Below are positions 6,580-11,648 of a stretch of DNA of 11,648 nucleotides, piece by piece (positions within the stretch are counted from its first letter, which is position 1; each line of letters opens with the position of its first letter). This DNA comes from Actinomycetota bacterium (lineage in GTDB: Bacteria > Actinomycetota > Acidimicrobiia > Acidimicrobiales > JAHWLA01), in NCBI GenBank assembly GCA_019347595.1, contig JAHWLA010000034.1, forward strand, positions 3,838 to 15,485. The letters run 5' to 3'. The position numbers and the translations under genes were made by a program. The notes beneath the pieces were generated by a model. That model made no database searches, had not been told where the DNA came from, and was given only the letters and a program-made list of their open reading frames with translations.

Positions 6580-7485
6580 TCACCGGGTGGCCTTGACGAC
6601 GAGGTTGCAGAAGGCGCACACGTCGCCCGTCGTCGGCGCCCCGCACGACGAGCACGGCTTCAGGTCGACCCGCTCGGCCACCGCCTGGGGCGTGAACATG
6701 GCCGAGGCCCGGTCGAGGAACCCGAAGTAGAACGCCGCCTTGCTCCCCGGCGACTGCTCCTCGATGGCGTTGAGCGCTTCCTTGTAGCCGAGGTGCTTGT
6801 TGCCCTCGGCCATGGGGCACTCCTCGACGATGTAGTCGATCCCCCGTAGCACGCAGTACGCCGCCATCTCCCGCTCCCCCAGCCGCACCAGCGGCTTGAC
6901 CTTGCGGGGGAACCCGTGCTCGCCGGGGAGGACCGGCAACTGGCGGCCCAGGTAGTCGGTGGCCCAGCGCAGCACGTTGCCGAACAGCACGGCCGCTTCG
7001 TCGTCGAGGTTGTGGCCGGTGGCCACCACGTCGTAGCCGCCGTCGATGGCGGCCTTGTTGAACAGGTGCCGCTTCGAGAGCCCGCACGCCGAGCACGGCA
7101 CCCGGCGGGCCGCCTTCGACCCGGTGGGGATGTCGAAGCCGAAGTCGTCGCGCAGCTCGATCTCGACCAGCTTGGCGCCCCGCTTGTCGGCATAGGCGCG
7201 GCTCATCCGGTGCGACTCGTTGCTGTAGTCGCCGATGCCGAGCCCGAGGTACACGCCGTCGGCGTCGTAGCCCATGTCGAGGAGGATGTCCCACAGGGCG
7301 AGCGAGTCCTTGCCGCCGGACACCGCCACCAGCACCCGCTCGCCCTCGGCGATCATGCGGAAGTCGTGGATGCTCTTGCGCACCTGCTCCCGGCAGTGGT
7401 GCAGGAAGCAGTCGGTGCAGAAGGCGGCGTTGTGGCGCCGGATGTCGATGACGGCAGGCCCCTTGCACCGGCGGCACTTCGTCAT
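6580..7485 (-). CDS. ttuA: TtuA-type tRNA 2-thiolation enzyme (PP-loop, Ncs6/TtuA family)
   Basis: TtuA adenylates C2 of T54 in the T-loop and inserts sulfur delivered by the ubiquitin-like carrier TtuB. The 301-aa product closely resembles Thermus TtuA by recall, including CSACGLSKR and VVATGHNLDDEAAVLFGN. The N-terminal zinc finger uses C4, C7, C23 and C26, with H29/H30 nearby. The PP-loop is SGGKDS (56-61). C131, C134 and C223 match the three cysteines that bind the catalytic 4Fe-4S cluster. The C-terminal zinc ribbon uses C278, C281, C290 and C293. The single-cluster, two-zinc-site layout argues against TtcA (C32 thiolation) and MnmA. The start is the ATG at 7485, with GGGGAG about 7 nt upstream. 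It is 40 nt after the ttuB-like gene. The exact target base in this organism is inferred from the family. Confidence 0.93.
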   Translation of the reverse strand: MTKCRRCKGPAVIDIRRHNAAFCTDCFLHHCREQVRKSIHDFRMIAEGERVLVAVSGGKDSLALWDILLDMGYDADGVYLGLGIGDYSNESHRMSRAYADKRGAKLVEIELRDDFGFDIPTGSKAARRVPCSACGLSKRHLFNKAAIDGGYDVVATGHNLDDEAAVLFGNVLRWATDYLGRQLPVLPGEHGFPRKVKPLVRLGEREMAAYCVLRGIDYIVEECPMAEGNKHLGYKEALNAIEEQSPGSKAAFYFGFLDRASAMFTPQAVAERVDLKPCSSCGAPTTGDVCAFCNLVVKATR

Positions 7486-7525
7486 TGTCGTCTCCCCGGC
7501 CGGGCACCCCGCAGGCCCGGCGCCG

Positions 7526-7726
7526 TCATACCGCGCCTCCGGAGATGACGGGGCGGACCTCGACCGAATCGTCGTCGGCCAGCAGGGCGTCGCCGGTCAC
7601 CAGCGTGTCGCCCTTGATGACGAGCACCGACTCGCGGTTGAGCTCGAGCTTGGCCAGGAGGGCGTTGACCCGCAGCGGCCCGGGGACGTCGAGCTCGCGG
7701 CGGGGATTGCGGAGGAGGACCTTCAC
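7526..7726 (-). CDS. ttuB: TtuB/MoaD-like ubiquitin-fold sulfur carrier with C-terminal GGAV
   Basis: A 66-aa protein with the beta-grasp pattern of ThiS/MoaD/TtuB: MKVLLRNPRRELDVPG, then a helix (VNALLAKLEL), VLVIKGDTLV, and DDSVEVRPVISGG. In the family the terminal diglycine is adenylated by an E1-like enzyme and converted to a thiocarboxylate that donates sulfur to TtuA. Here Ala65 and Val66 follow Gly63-Gly64, so the active end is masked unless a peptidase trims it. The GTG start at 7726 overlaps the TGA of the upstream gene by 4 nt (GTGA), with GAGG just before it. Position directly before ttuA supports TtuB rather than MoaD or ThiS, although sharing with other sulfur pathways is possible. 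No E1-like, JAMM or rhodanese gene is in the window. Confidence 0.85.
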   Translation of the reverse strand: MKVLLRNPRRELDVPGPLRVNALLAKLELNRESVLVIKGDTLVTGDALLADDDSVEVRPVISGGAV

Positions 7727-7929
7727 CCCCTCATTGTCGCGTCCTTCTCGTGGGCGATGACGAGCGCCTCGCCCGGCGAGAGGGTTTCCGACAGCACCAC
7801 CTCGGGCTCGCTGCCCGCCAGCTTGCGCAGCACCTTCACGCCGAGCGCGGCCCCGCCGATGACCAGCCAGCGGCGGCTGCCCTCCATCACGCCCTTGCGA
7901 AGGCCCATGCGCAGCAGGAAGCGCAGCAT
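7723..7929 (-). CDS. Small basic membrane-associated protein of unknown function
   Basis: A 68-aa protein I do not recognise. The N-terminus is basic (MLRFLLRMGLRKGVMEGSRR), followed by one marginal hydrophobic segment (WLVIGGAALGVKVL, about 21-34) and an acidic tail ending in SPGEALVIAHEKDATMRG. The ATG at 7929 overlaps the previous stop (TGATG), and its own TGA overlaps the ttuB GTG. These coupled junctions, and coding-type codon use, are the main evidence that the gene is real. Confidence 0.72.
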   Translation of the reverse strand: MLRFLLRMGLRKGVMEGSRRWLVIGGAALGVKVLRKLAGSEPEVVLSETLSPGEALVIAHEKDATMRG

Positions 7930-8144
7930 CAGACGCGCCGGACCTCGACCACGGTGGTGCGCTTCCTGCCCTTGCGGCGGCCCATGGTGTAGGCGAGCGC
8001 CACCACGCCGATGGCAAGGGCGATGCCCGCAGCCAGGGCGTACGGCTTGGCGGTGTCGGCCGTGGCGTCGACCTCGCCCCTGATCTCCCGCAGCTTGCCT
8101 TCGATGTCGGCCCGCGTGACCGTGCCGTTCGTGGTCGCAGCCAT
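7929..8144 (-). CDS. Small single-pass membrane protein (DUF3618-like)
   Basis: A 71-aa protein with an acidic amphipathic N-terminal helix (RADIEGKLREIRGEVDATADTA), one transmembrane segment (about 36-54) and a strongly basic C-terminal tail (GRRKGRKRTTVVEVRRV), which predicts a cytoplasmic C-terminus. The N-terminal helix resembles DUF3618, a family often found next to holin-like proteins in actinobacteria; this is a weak, recalled match. Its ATG overlaps the previous stop by one base and its TGA overlaps the next ATG in the same way. The role is unknown; an envelope or stress function is a guess from context. Confidence 0.75.
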   Translation of the reverse strand: MAATTNGTVTRADIEGKLREIRGEVDATADTAKPYALAAGIALAIGVVALAYTMGRRKGRKRTTVVEVRRV

Positions 8145-8482
8145 CAGCCCACCCGTCCCTTCTTGCGCGCCCGCCGCTTGTTGGCCCCGATGGCCCGCGC
8201 CGCCAACAGGGCGACGAGACTGCTGGCGATGAGCAGGATGCCGTAGGGCGCCCACGACCAGGAGCCGTCGAACGTGTCGCCCGTCTCCGTCTGCAACGCC
8301 CGCAGGCCGGCGAGCGACAGGAGGACGAGGCCGAGCCCGGTCAGCACGGCGCCGGGCACCCCGTAGCCGAGGAACCGGCCCAGCCGCTTGAGGGGGTCGA
8401 CGGTCTCCTGCTTGGCATAGGCGACGACGAGCTCCCACAGCTCGCCGGCCAGGGTGGGCAGGCTCTTGTCGGATTGCGCCAC
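8144..8482 (-). CDS. Two-TM 'phage holin family'-like membrane protein
   Basis: A 112-aa protein. An amphipathic N-terminus (LPTLAGELWELVVAYAKQET, 9-28) leads into two transmembrane segments (about 41-60 and 78-98) and a basic end (NKRRARKKGRVG). This layout fits the Holin_X-type proteins that are common and chromosomal in actinobacteria, usually not phage-borne. The start is the GTG at 8482, preceded by GGCGGAGG at good spacing; an upstream ATG at 8542 would overlap the neighbouring Lon-domain gene. Being next to a DUF3618-like gene supports the family call. It is not evidence of a prophage. Confidence 0.78.
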   Translation of the reverse strand: MAQSDKSLPTLAGELWELVVAYAKQETVDPLKRLGRFLGYGVPGAVLTGLGLVLLSLAGLRALQTETGDTFDGSWSWAPYGILLIASSLVALLAARAIGANKRRARKKGRVG

Positions 8483-8516
8483 AGCTTGCCTCCGCCTTCG
8501 GGATTCGGTCGCGTGC

Positions 8517-9152
8517 CTAGCCCCCGGAAAGCCTGTAGGCAAGCAGATCGCCGAGGTCCGACGCCAGTGACACCACCAGGCGCAGGCGTTCGGCCGGGTC
8601 GGTGGCCTCCAGCAGGCGCTGCTGGTCGACGGGTCCGAGGGGCGCCAGCGCGGCCACTTGGTAGGCCGCCACGTCGGGGTCGTCGTCGAGGGTGAAGGTG
8701 GTCGGCGCCGCGGGCTCGCCCAGCTCGGCCTTGAGGGCCAGTGCCCGGCGGACAGCGCGCGTGGCGTCGTCGAGCAGGAGCGCGCCGCGCTCGTCGAGCG
8801 GGGCCTCGGGGAGGTCCTCCACCAGCGCCACGGGGTACGGGTCGTCGGGCAGCCAGGTGGCGACCCGGACCCGCCGGCTGCCGACGGTGAGCACGGCCCA
8901 CCGCCCGTCGGGGAACTCGGTGGCCTCGGTGATGCGGGCCACGGTGCCGACGGTGAAGCGGCTGTCGCCGCCCCCGACCTCCGAGCCCCGCTCGATGAGG
9001 ACGACGCCGAACTCCAGGCCGGAGTCGAGGCAGTCGCGGGTGAGCGCCCGGTAGCGCGGCTCGAAGACGTGGAGGGGCAGGACGGTGTGCGGGAACAGGA
9101 CCGTCCCCAGCGGGAACATCGGCAGCGGCACCAACACCGCCGGCTCGCTCAT
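8517..9152 (-). CDS. Stand-alone Lon substrate-binding (LON_N) domain protein
   Basis: A 211-aa cytoplasmic protein consisting only of the Lon N-terminal substrate-binding domain. It opens with LVPLPMFPLGTVLFPHTVLPLHVFEPRYRAL (7-37), the usual Lon_N entry, and continues with FGVVLIERG, the GTVARI strand and TVGSRRVRV. A helical C-terminal half follows (about 125-208). There is no AAA or protease domain, and the length is normal for the stand-alone family; its role is not established. I chose the ATG at 9152. It has no good Shine-Dalgarno, and the arm of a long hairpin ends two bases before it. A TTG at 9194 inside the hairpin is unlikely to be the start. The gene lies between dacB and the holin-like gene. 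Confidence 0.88.
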   Translation of the reverse strand: MSEPAVLVPLPMFPLGTVLFPHTVLPLHVFEPRYRALTRDCLDSGLEFGVVLIERGSEVGGGDSRFTVGTVARITEATEFPDGRWAVLTVGSRRVRVATWLPDDPYPVALVEDLPEAPLDERGALLLDDATRAVRRALALKAELGEPAAPTTFTLDDDPDVAAYQVAALAPLGPVDQQRLLEATDPAERLRLVVSLASDLGDLLAYRLSGG

Positions 9153-9154
9153 CT

Positions 9155-9211
9155 CGTCGAAGTGTGCGGAATTGGGCCGCTCCAGCGGCCCCAACTCCGC
9201 ACACTTCGACG
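9155..9211. terminator. Long near-perfect hairpin between dacB and the Lon-domain gene
   Basis: Bases 9155-9170 pair perfectly with 9196-9211 (16 bp). After one mismatch, the stem continues through 9172-9176/9190-9194 and, past one bulge, 9177-9180/9185-9188, giving about 25 bp in total. It starts 14 nt after the dacB stop and ends two bases before the ATG of the Lon-domain gene. There is no T-tract on the minus strand. On the plus strand GGTTTTGGG follows, although no plus-strand gene needs it. It may be a terminator, an RNase III site or a translation-controlling structure. Confidence 0.65.
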
Positions 9212-9225
9212 GTTTTGGGCGGCAG

Positions 9226-10626
9226 TCATGGGGCGAGGTCGTTGATCGGAGGGGCGTCGGGGTAACGGGCCAGGGCGCGGGCCACCGATTCCTGGAGGCC
9301 GAAGCCGACGGCGTCGCGGCCGAAGTCGTTGGCCAGCAGGGCGAACGCCAGCCGCGGGCCGTCGGGCTGTTCGGCGGGCGGGTTGACCCAGCCCGTCAGT
9401 CCCGTGACGCTGTTCAACGAACCCGTCTTGGCCCGGAGCCGGCCTGCCGCCGGATGGCCTGTGAACCGCCGGGCCAGGGTCCCGTCCTCGGAGGCGACCG
9501 CCAGCCCCGCGGTCAGCGCCCCGGTGGGGCCGTCCCGCAGGATCGTCTGCACCAGCAGCGAGCACGACGCCCGCCCGCTGCGGTCGAGGCCCGAGCCGTC
9601 CCCCGCGGCCAGGTGGCCGGCGGGCAGCCCGGCGGCGGCCACGGCGTCGCGCACCACGCGCAACCCGGCCTCGGTCGACGCCTCCCCCGCGAAGCGCCGT
9701 CCCAGCTCCTTCACCAGCAGCTCGGCCGTCAGGTTGTCGCTCTCCCGCAGCATCTGGGCCACCATCTCCCGCATGGTCGGCGACTCGATGCGGGCCACCA
9801 CGGGCCCGCCTGCCGGAGCCGTACCCTCGCCGGCGCCGCCGCCCACCGTCACGCCGCGGGCCTCGAGCAGCCCGACCAGCACCTGCGCTGCCCAGGTAGC
9901 GGGAGCAGCGGCGGCCACCCGCCGGGGCCGGTAGCGGCTGAAGCCGTCGTTCACGATCAGCGCACTCTGCGGCCCGCTCTCGGCGTCGGTGATGTAGCCG
10001 GGCTTCCACGTCGGGAGATAGCGCACGCGGTCGTAGCGCGACTCGTCGCCCCGGACGGCGCCCGTCACCGTCGTCACCCCCGCCGCCTTGATGCGGTCGG
10101 CCAGCGCCTCCAGCGGAGTGAAGAGCTGCGGTTGGTTGGCGAACGACGCCGCGTAGTCGGCCGTCGCCAGCAGCGGGTCGCCGCCGCCCACCAGCCAGAG
10201 GTCGCCGTCCACCACGCCGCCCTCGACGGGACGGGCGGCGCGCACCTCGGTGGTCAGGCGGGTTTCCGCACCGAGCTTCTGGAGCGCGGCCAGACCGGTG
10301 AGCAGCTTCAGGTTCGACGCCGGGATCAACCGCTCGTCGGGCCGGGCCTCGTACACCCGGCGTCCGTCGACGGCGACCACCAGGCACGACCGCCGGCGGG
10401 CGTCGCCCAGGGCGGGGTCGGCCAGCACCCGGTCGAGCGCCGCACGCAGGTTGGCATCGGCGATGGCGCCCGCCAGCGTGACCGGCACCCGGCGGGGCGA
10501 CAGCACCGGCGACTTCGGCGGCACGGCAGGCACGGCGGGCGCGACCACGCCCGGTTCGACGGCCGCGACCGCGCCGGCCGAGACGGAGAGAAGAGCGAGG
10601 ATCGCCGGGAGCCACCAACGGCGCAC
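9226..10626 (-). CDS. dacB: D-alanyl-D-alanine carboxypeptidase/endopeptidase, PBP4 type (peptidase S13)
   Basis: An exported 466-aa peptidoglycan hydrolase that trims the terminal D-Ala or cuts cross-links. A Sec signal (MRRWWLPAILALLSVSAGAVAA) is followed by a Pro/Val linker. All three penicillin-binding motifs are present: S104-N-L-K107 (in IPASNLKLLTGLAALQKLG), S296-D-N298 (RESDNLTAELLVKELG) and K400-T-G402 (RAKTGSLNSVTGLTGW). The insert between the first two motifs, with GDLWLVGGGDP and a long middle region, is typical of PBP4/S13. I chose the GTG at 10626 because the signal peptide then starts directly with arginines. A TTG at 10668 would add 14 residues and overlap the thioesterase gene. 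It follows the thioesterase stop by 25 nt, so cotranscription is possible. Confidence 0.93.
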   Translation of the reverse strand: MRRWWLPAILALLSVSAGAVAAVEPGVVAPAVPAVPPKSPVLSPRRVPVTLAGAIADANLRAALDRVLADPALGDARRRSCLVVAVDGRRVYEARPDERLIPASNLKLLTGLAALQKLGAETRLTTEVRAARPVEGGVVDGDLWLVGGGDPLLATADYAASFANQPQLFTPLEALADRIKAAGVTTVTGAVRGDESRYDRVRYLPTWKPGYITDAESGPQSALIVNDGFSRYRPRRVAAAAPATWAAQVLVGLLEARGVTVGGGAGEGTAPAGGPVVARIESPTMREMVAQMLRESDNLTAELLVKELGRRFAGEASTEAGLRVVRDAVAAAGLPAGHLAAGDGSGLDRSGRASCSLLVQTILRDGPTGALTAGLAVASEDGTLARRFTGHPAAGRLRAKTGSLNSVTGLTGWVNPPAEQPDGPRLAFALLANDFGRDAVGFGLQESVARALARYPDAPPINDLAP

Positions 10627-10651
10627 GGCTGTCGAGGATAGAGAGCGCGCG

Positions 10652-11041
10652 TCAGCTGCGGTCGGCAAGCAGGTACGTCGAGCTCGCCTTGGCCACGTGA
10701 CGCCCCTCGTCGTCGACGATGAGCGCTTCCACGAAGGCGACCCGACTGCCCCCCGAGATGACCTCGGCGGTGCACGTCAGCGAGCCGCCCACGGCCGCCG
10801 GCCGCAGGAAGCTGATCTTCAGCTCGGCGTTGGCGCAGTGGACCTTGCGCCCCTTGGCCCACGTCACGCCCGCCGCCCCCATGGCGGAGTCGGCCATGGC
10901 GGCCAGGAACCCGCCCTGGATTGTCCCGGCCGGGTTGGCGAAGCGCTCGTCGGCCGGCATGCGCCACACCGTGCGGCCCGGCTCGGTCTTGTCGAGGCAC
11001 ACCATGCCGAGGGTGAGGTCGCAGTTGGGGGGCACCTGCAC
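10652..11041 (-). CDS. PaaI-family hotdog thioesterase
   Basis: A 129-aa single-hotdog protein likely to hydrolyse acyl-CoA thioesters. The core motif is NPAGTIQGGFLAAMADSAMGAA (36-57), matching the PaaI pattern of Asn, GG and a helix carrying the catalytic acid (Asp51). The position usually held by His in HGG is Gln42; I recall an actinobacterial subfamily that has QGGF. Beta strands follow (NAELKISFLRPA, SLTCTAEVI, VAFVEALIVD) and end KASSTYLLADRS. The GTG at 11041 gives a normal family length; a GTG at 11035 and an ATG at 11005 are alternatives. No clear Shine-Dalgarno is present. It is divergent from the zinc-ribbon gene. The substrate is unknown. Confidence 0.88.
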   Translation of the reverse strand: MQVPPNCDLTLGMVCLDKTEPGRTVWRMPADERFANPAGTIQGGFLAAMADSAMGAAGVTWAKGRKVHCANAELKISFLRPAAVGGSLTCTAEVISGGSRVAFVEALIVDDEGRHVAKASSTYLLADRS

Positions 11042-11086
11042 GGCCGCGCAGGCTAGCCAGGGCGGCGGCGTGGGTAGGTAGCCCGC
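11042..11086. promoter_or_regulatory. Short divergent promoter region between thioesterase and zinc-ribbon genes
   Basis: Only 45 bp separate the two divergent starts, so the promoters must overlap or extend into the genes. Towards the thioesterase, TAGCCT about 10 nt before the GTG could be a -10 box of a leaderless mRNA. The palindrome GGCTAGCC (11051-11058) covers it. Towards the zinc-ribbon gene, GGTAGG precedes the ATG by 8 nt. These assignments are tentative. Confidence 0.35.
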
Positions 11087-11443
11087 ATGTCGAGCACCTC
11101 CGAGTACGCAGCCGACGGCACCACCCTGGTGGAGGTCATCCGCAACTTCGAAGCCGACGGCTACACCGGCCAGTTCGGCGCCGCCGATGAGGGCACGGTG
11201 GTGTGCTTCAGCTGCCATACCGGCTACCCGGCCGAAGAAGTCCACCTCGACGTGCTCCGCCGCACCGAGGGCGCGTCCGACCCCGACGACATGGTGGCGG
11301 TGGCCGCCCTGCGGTGCGCCCACTGCGGCGCCAAGGGGACGGTGGCGCTGAAGTACGGGCCGGAGGCCACCGTGGAGGAGGACGAGGTCCTCACCCGTCT
11401 GGACGACCGGCAGCGCCGCAGCGGCGGCCCCGAGGCCACGTAA
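11087..11443 (+). CDS. Small four-cysteine zinc-ribbon protein of unknown function
   Basis: A 118-aa acidic protein. Two knuckles, C40-F-S-C43-H and C77-A-H-C80-G, are separated by a 33-residue segment, a spacing typical of a zinc ribbon. The N-terminus (LVEVIRNFEADGYTGQF, 14-30) and the region after the knuckles (GTVALKYGPEATVEEDEVL) are conserved-looking. It resembles an actinobacterial hypothetical family I can picture but not name. DNA, RNA or protein binding are all possible. The start is the ATG at 11087, with GGTAGG 8 nt upstream. It is one of only two plus-strand genes here, and it ends 7 nt before a long palindrome. Confidence 0.85.
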   Translation: MSSTSEYAADGTTLVEVIRNFEADGYTGQFGAADEGTVVCFSCHTGYPAEEVHLDVLRRTEGASDPDDMVAVAALRCAHCGAKGTVALKYGPEATVEEDEVLTRLDDRQRRSGGPEAT

Positions 11444-11449
11444 CCCCGC

Positions 11450-11501
11450 CGTTCTGGTCCGTAGATCACGCACGTGGGTGCGTGATCTACGGACCAGAAC
11501 G
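11450..11501. terminator. 24-bp perfect palindromic hairpin between convergent genes
   Basis: Bases 11450-11473 and 11478-11501 are exact reverse complements around a GTGG loop. It starts 7 nt after the zinc-ribbon stop and ends 3 nt before the stop of the convergent minus-strand gene, so it fits a bidirectional terminator. There is no T-run on either side, and the stem is far longer and less GC-rich than a usual terminator. Confidence 0.8.
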
Positions 11502-11503
11502 AG

Positions 11504-11648
11504 CTAAGGCTCGAGGGCGGCGCGGAAGAACGAGCGGATGTGGTCGAGGCGGGCCTCGAGCGCCTCGGCGGCCAGCGGGTCCCGTTCCAGCAGCGACTCC
11601 AGGAAAGGCACGTCGCTGAAGTAGCTGAGCAGGGCGCCGTATCCGGTG
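11504..11648 (-). CDS. C-terminal fragment of an unidentified protein (runs off the right edge)
   Basis: The last 47 codons and TAG stop (11504-11506) of a minus-strand gene. The visible sequence (ALLSYFSDVPFLESLLE, then ALEARLDHIRSFFRAALEP) is helical and acidic. It could be the end of an alpha-helical regulator or enzyme domain, for example a TetR-type C-terminus, but too little is visible to assign it. Codon choice is GC-rich at the third position, as in the neighbours. Confidence 0.6.
   Translation of the reverse strand, partial: TGYGALLSYFSDVPFLESLLERDPLAAEALEARLDHIRSFFRAALEP

Noticed and set aside
7526..7726. Molybdopterin carrier MoaD or thiamine carrier ThiS
   Set aside because: No molybdopterin or thiamine gene is present, while a TtuA-type thiolase lies 40 nt downstream and the sequence resembles Thermus TtuB. 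Shared use cannot be excluded.
8144..8482. Holin-like protein as a sign of a prophage
   Set aside because: No endolysin, integrase, structural gene or base-composition change is nearby, and similar holin-family proteins are ordinary chromosomal genes in actinobacteria.
9085..10641. Plus-strand open frame of 518 codons opposite dacB
   Set aside because: It covers dacB, which has a signal peptide and all three penicillin-binding motifs. The reverse product is rich in Arg, Gln, Gly and His and has no recognisable domain.
11450..11501. Palindrome as an insertion-sequence end or phage attachment site
   Set aside because: No transposase, integrase, second copy or target duplication is visible, and its place between two convergent stops fits a terminator better.

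Overview
The window looks like chromosomal core sequence from a high-GC actinobacterium. The evidence is GC-rich third codon positions, frequent GTG starts, tightly packed genes, and the Pup-proteasome genes mpa (arc) and dop. The gene set and protein sequences look more like a deep-branching class such as Acidimicrobiia than Mycobacterium or Streptomyces, but that placement is inference. I see no mobile element, CRISPR array, rRNA or tRNA, and no gap between genes longer than 200 bases.

Layout, left to right. (1) 1-2542, minus strand: the proteasomal ATPase Mpa/ARC, whose C-terminus keeps the GQYL dock for the 20S core, followed by the N-terminal 219 codons of the Pup deamidase/depupylase Dop. 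pup, prcB and prcA would be expected beyond the left edge. (2) 2679-2915, plus strand: a single-cluster ferredoxin divergent from mpa, ending at a perfect hairpin that lies inside the 3' end of the convergent next gene. (3) 2947-7726, minus strand: ttuB-like sulfur carrier, ttuA-like tRNA thiolase, trmI (tRNA m1A58 methyltransferase), marP-like membrane serine protease, a DUF6098-like protein, and a polytopic membrane protein with a duplicated His motif. (4) 7723-8482, minus strand: three small membrane-associated proteins overlapping one another by 1 base and ttuB by 4 bases. (5) 8517-11041, minus strand: a stand-alone Lon substrate-binding-domain protein, a PBP4-type D-Ala-D-Ala carboxypeptidase and a PaaI-like thioesterase. 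(6) 11087-11443, plus strand: a small four-Cys zinc-ribbon protein, followed by a 24-bp perfect palindrome and the tail of another minus-strand gene.

The most interesting unit is ttuB-ttuA-trmI. Thermus TtuA, with the ubiquitin-like carrier TtuB, 2-thiolates T54 in the tRNA T-loop, and TrmI makes m1A58 in the same loop and is reported to promote that thiolation. The genes here suggest a complete T-loop thiolation/methylation module in an actinobacterium. The carrier has two residues after its diglycine (GGAV) and so would need trimming before activation. It also places a ubiquitin-like carrier within 8 kb of the Pup-proteasome genes.

Several short junctions carry long perfect or near-perfect hairpins without T-tracts, at 2951-2976, 6444-6514, 9155-9211 and 11450-11501. 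They probably serve as terminators or RNA-processing signals.
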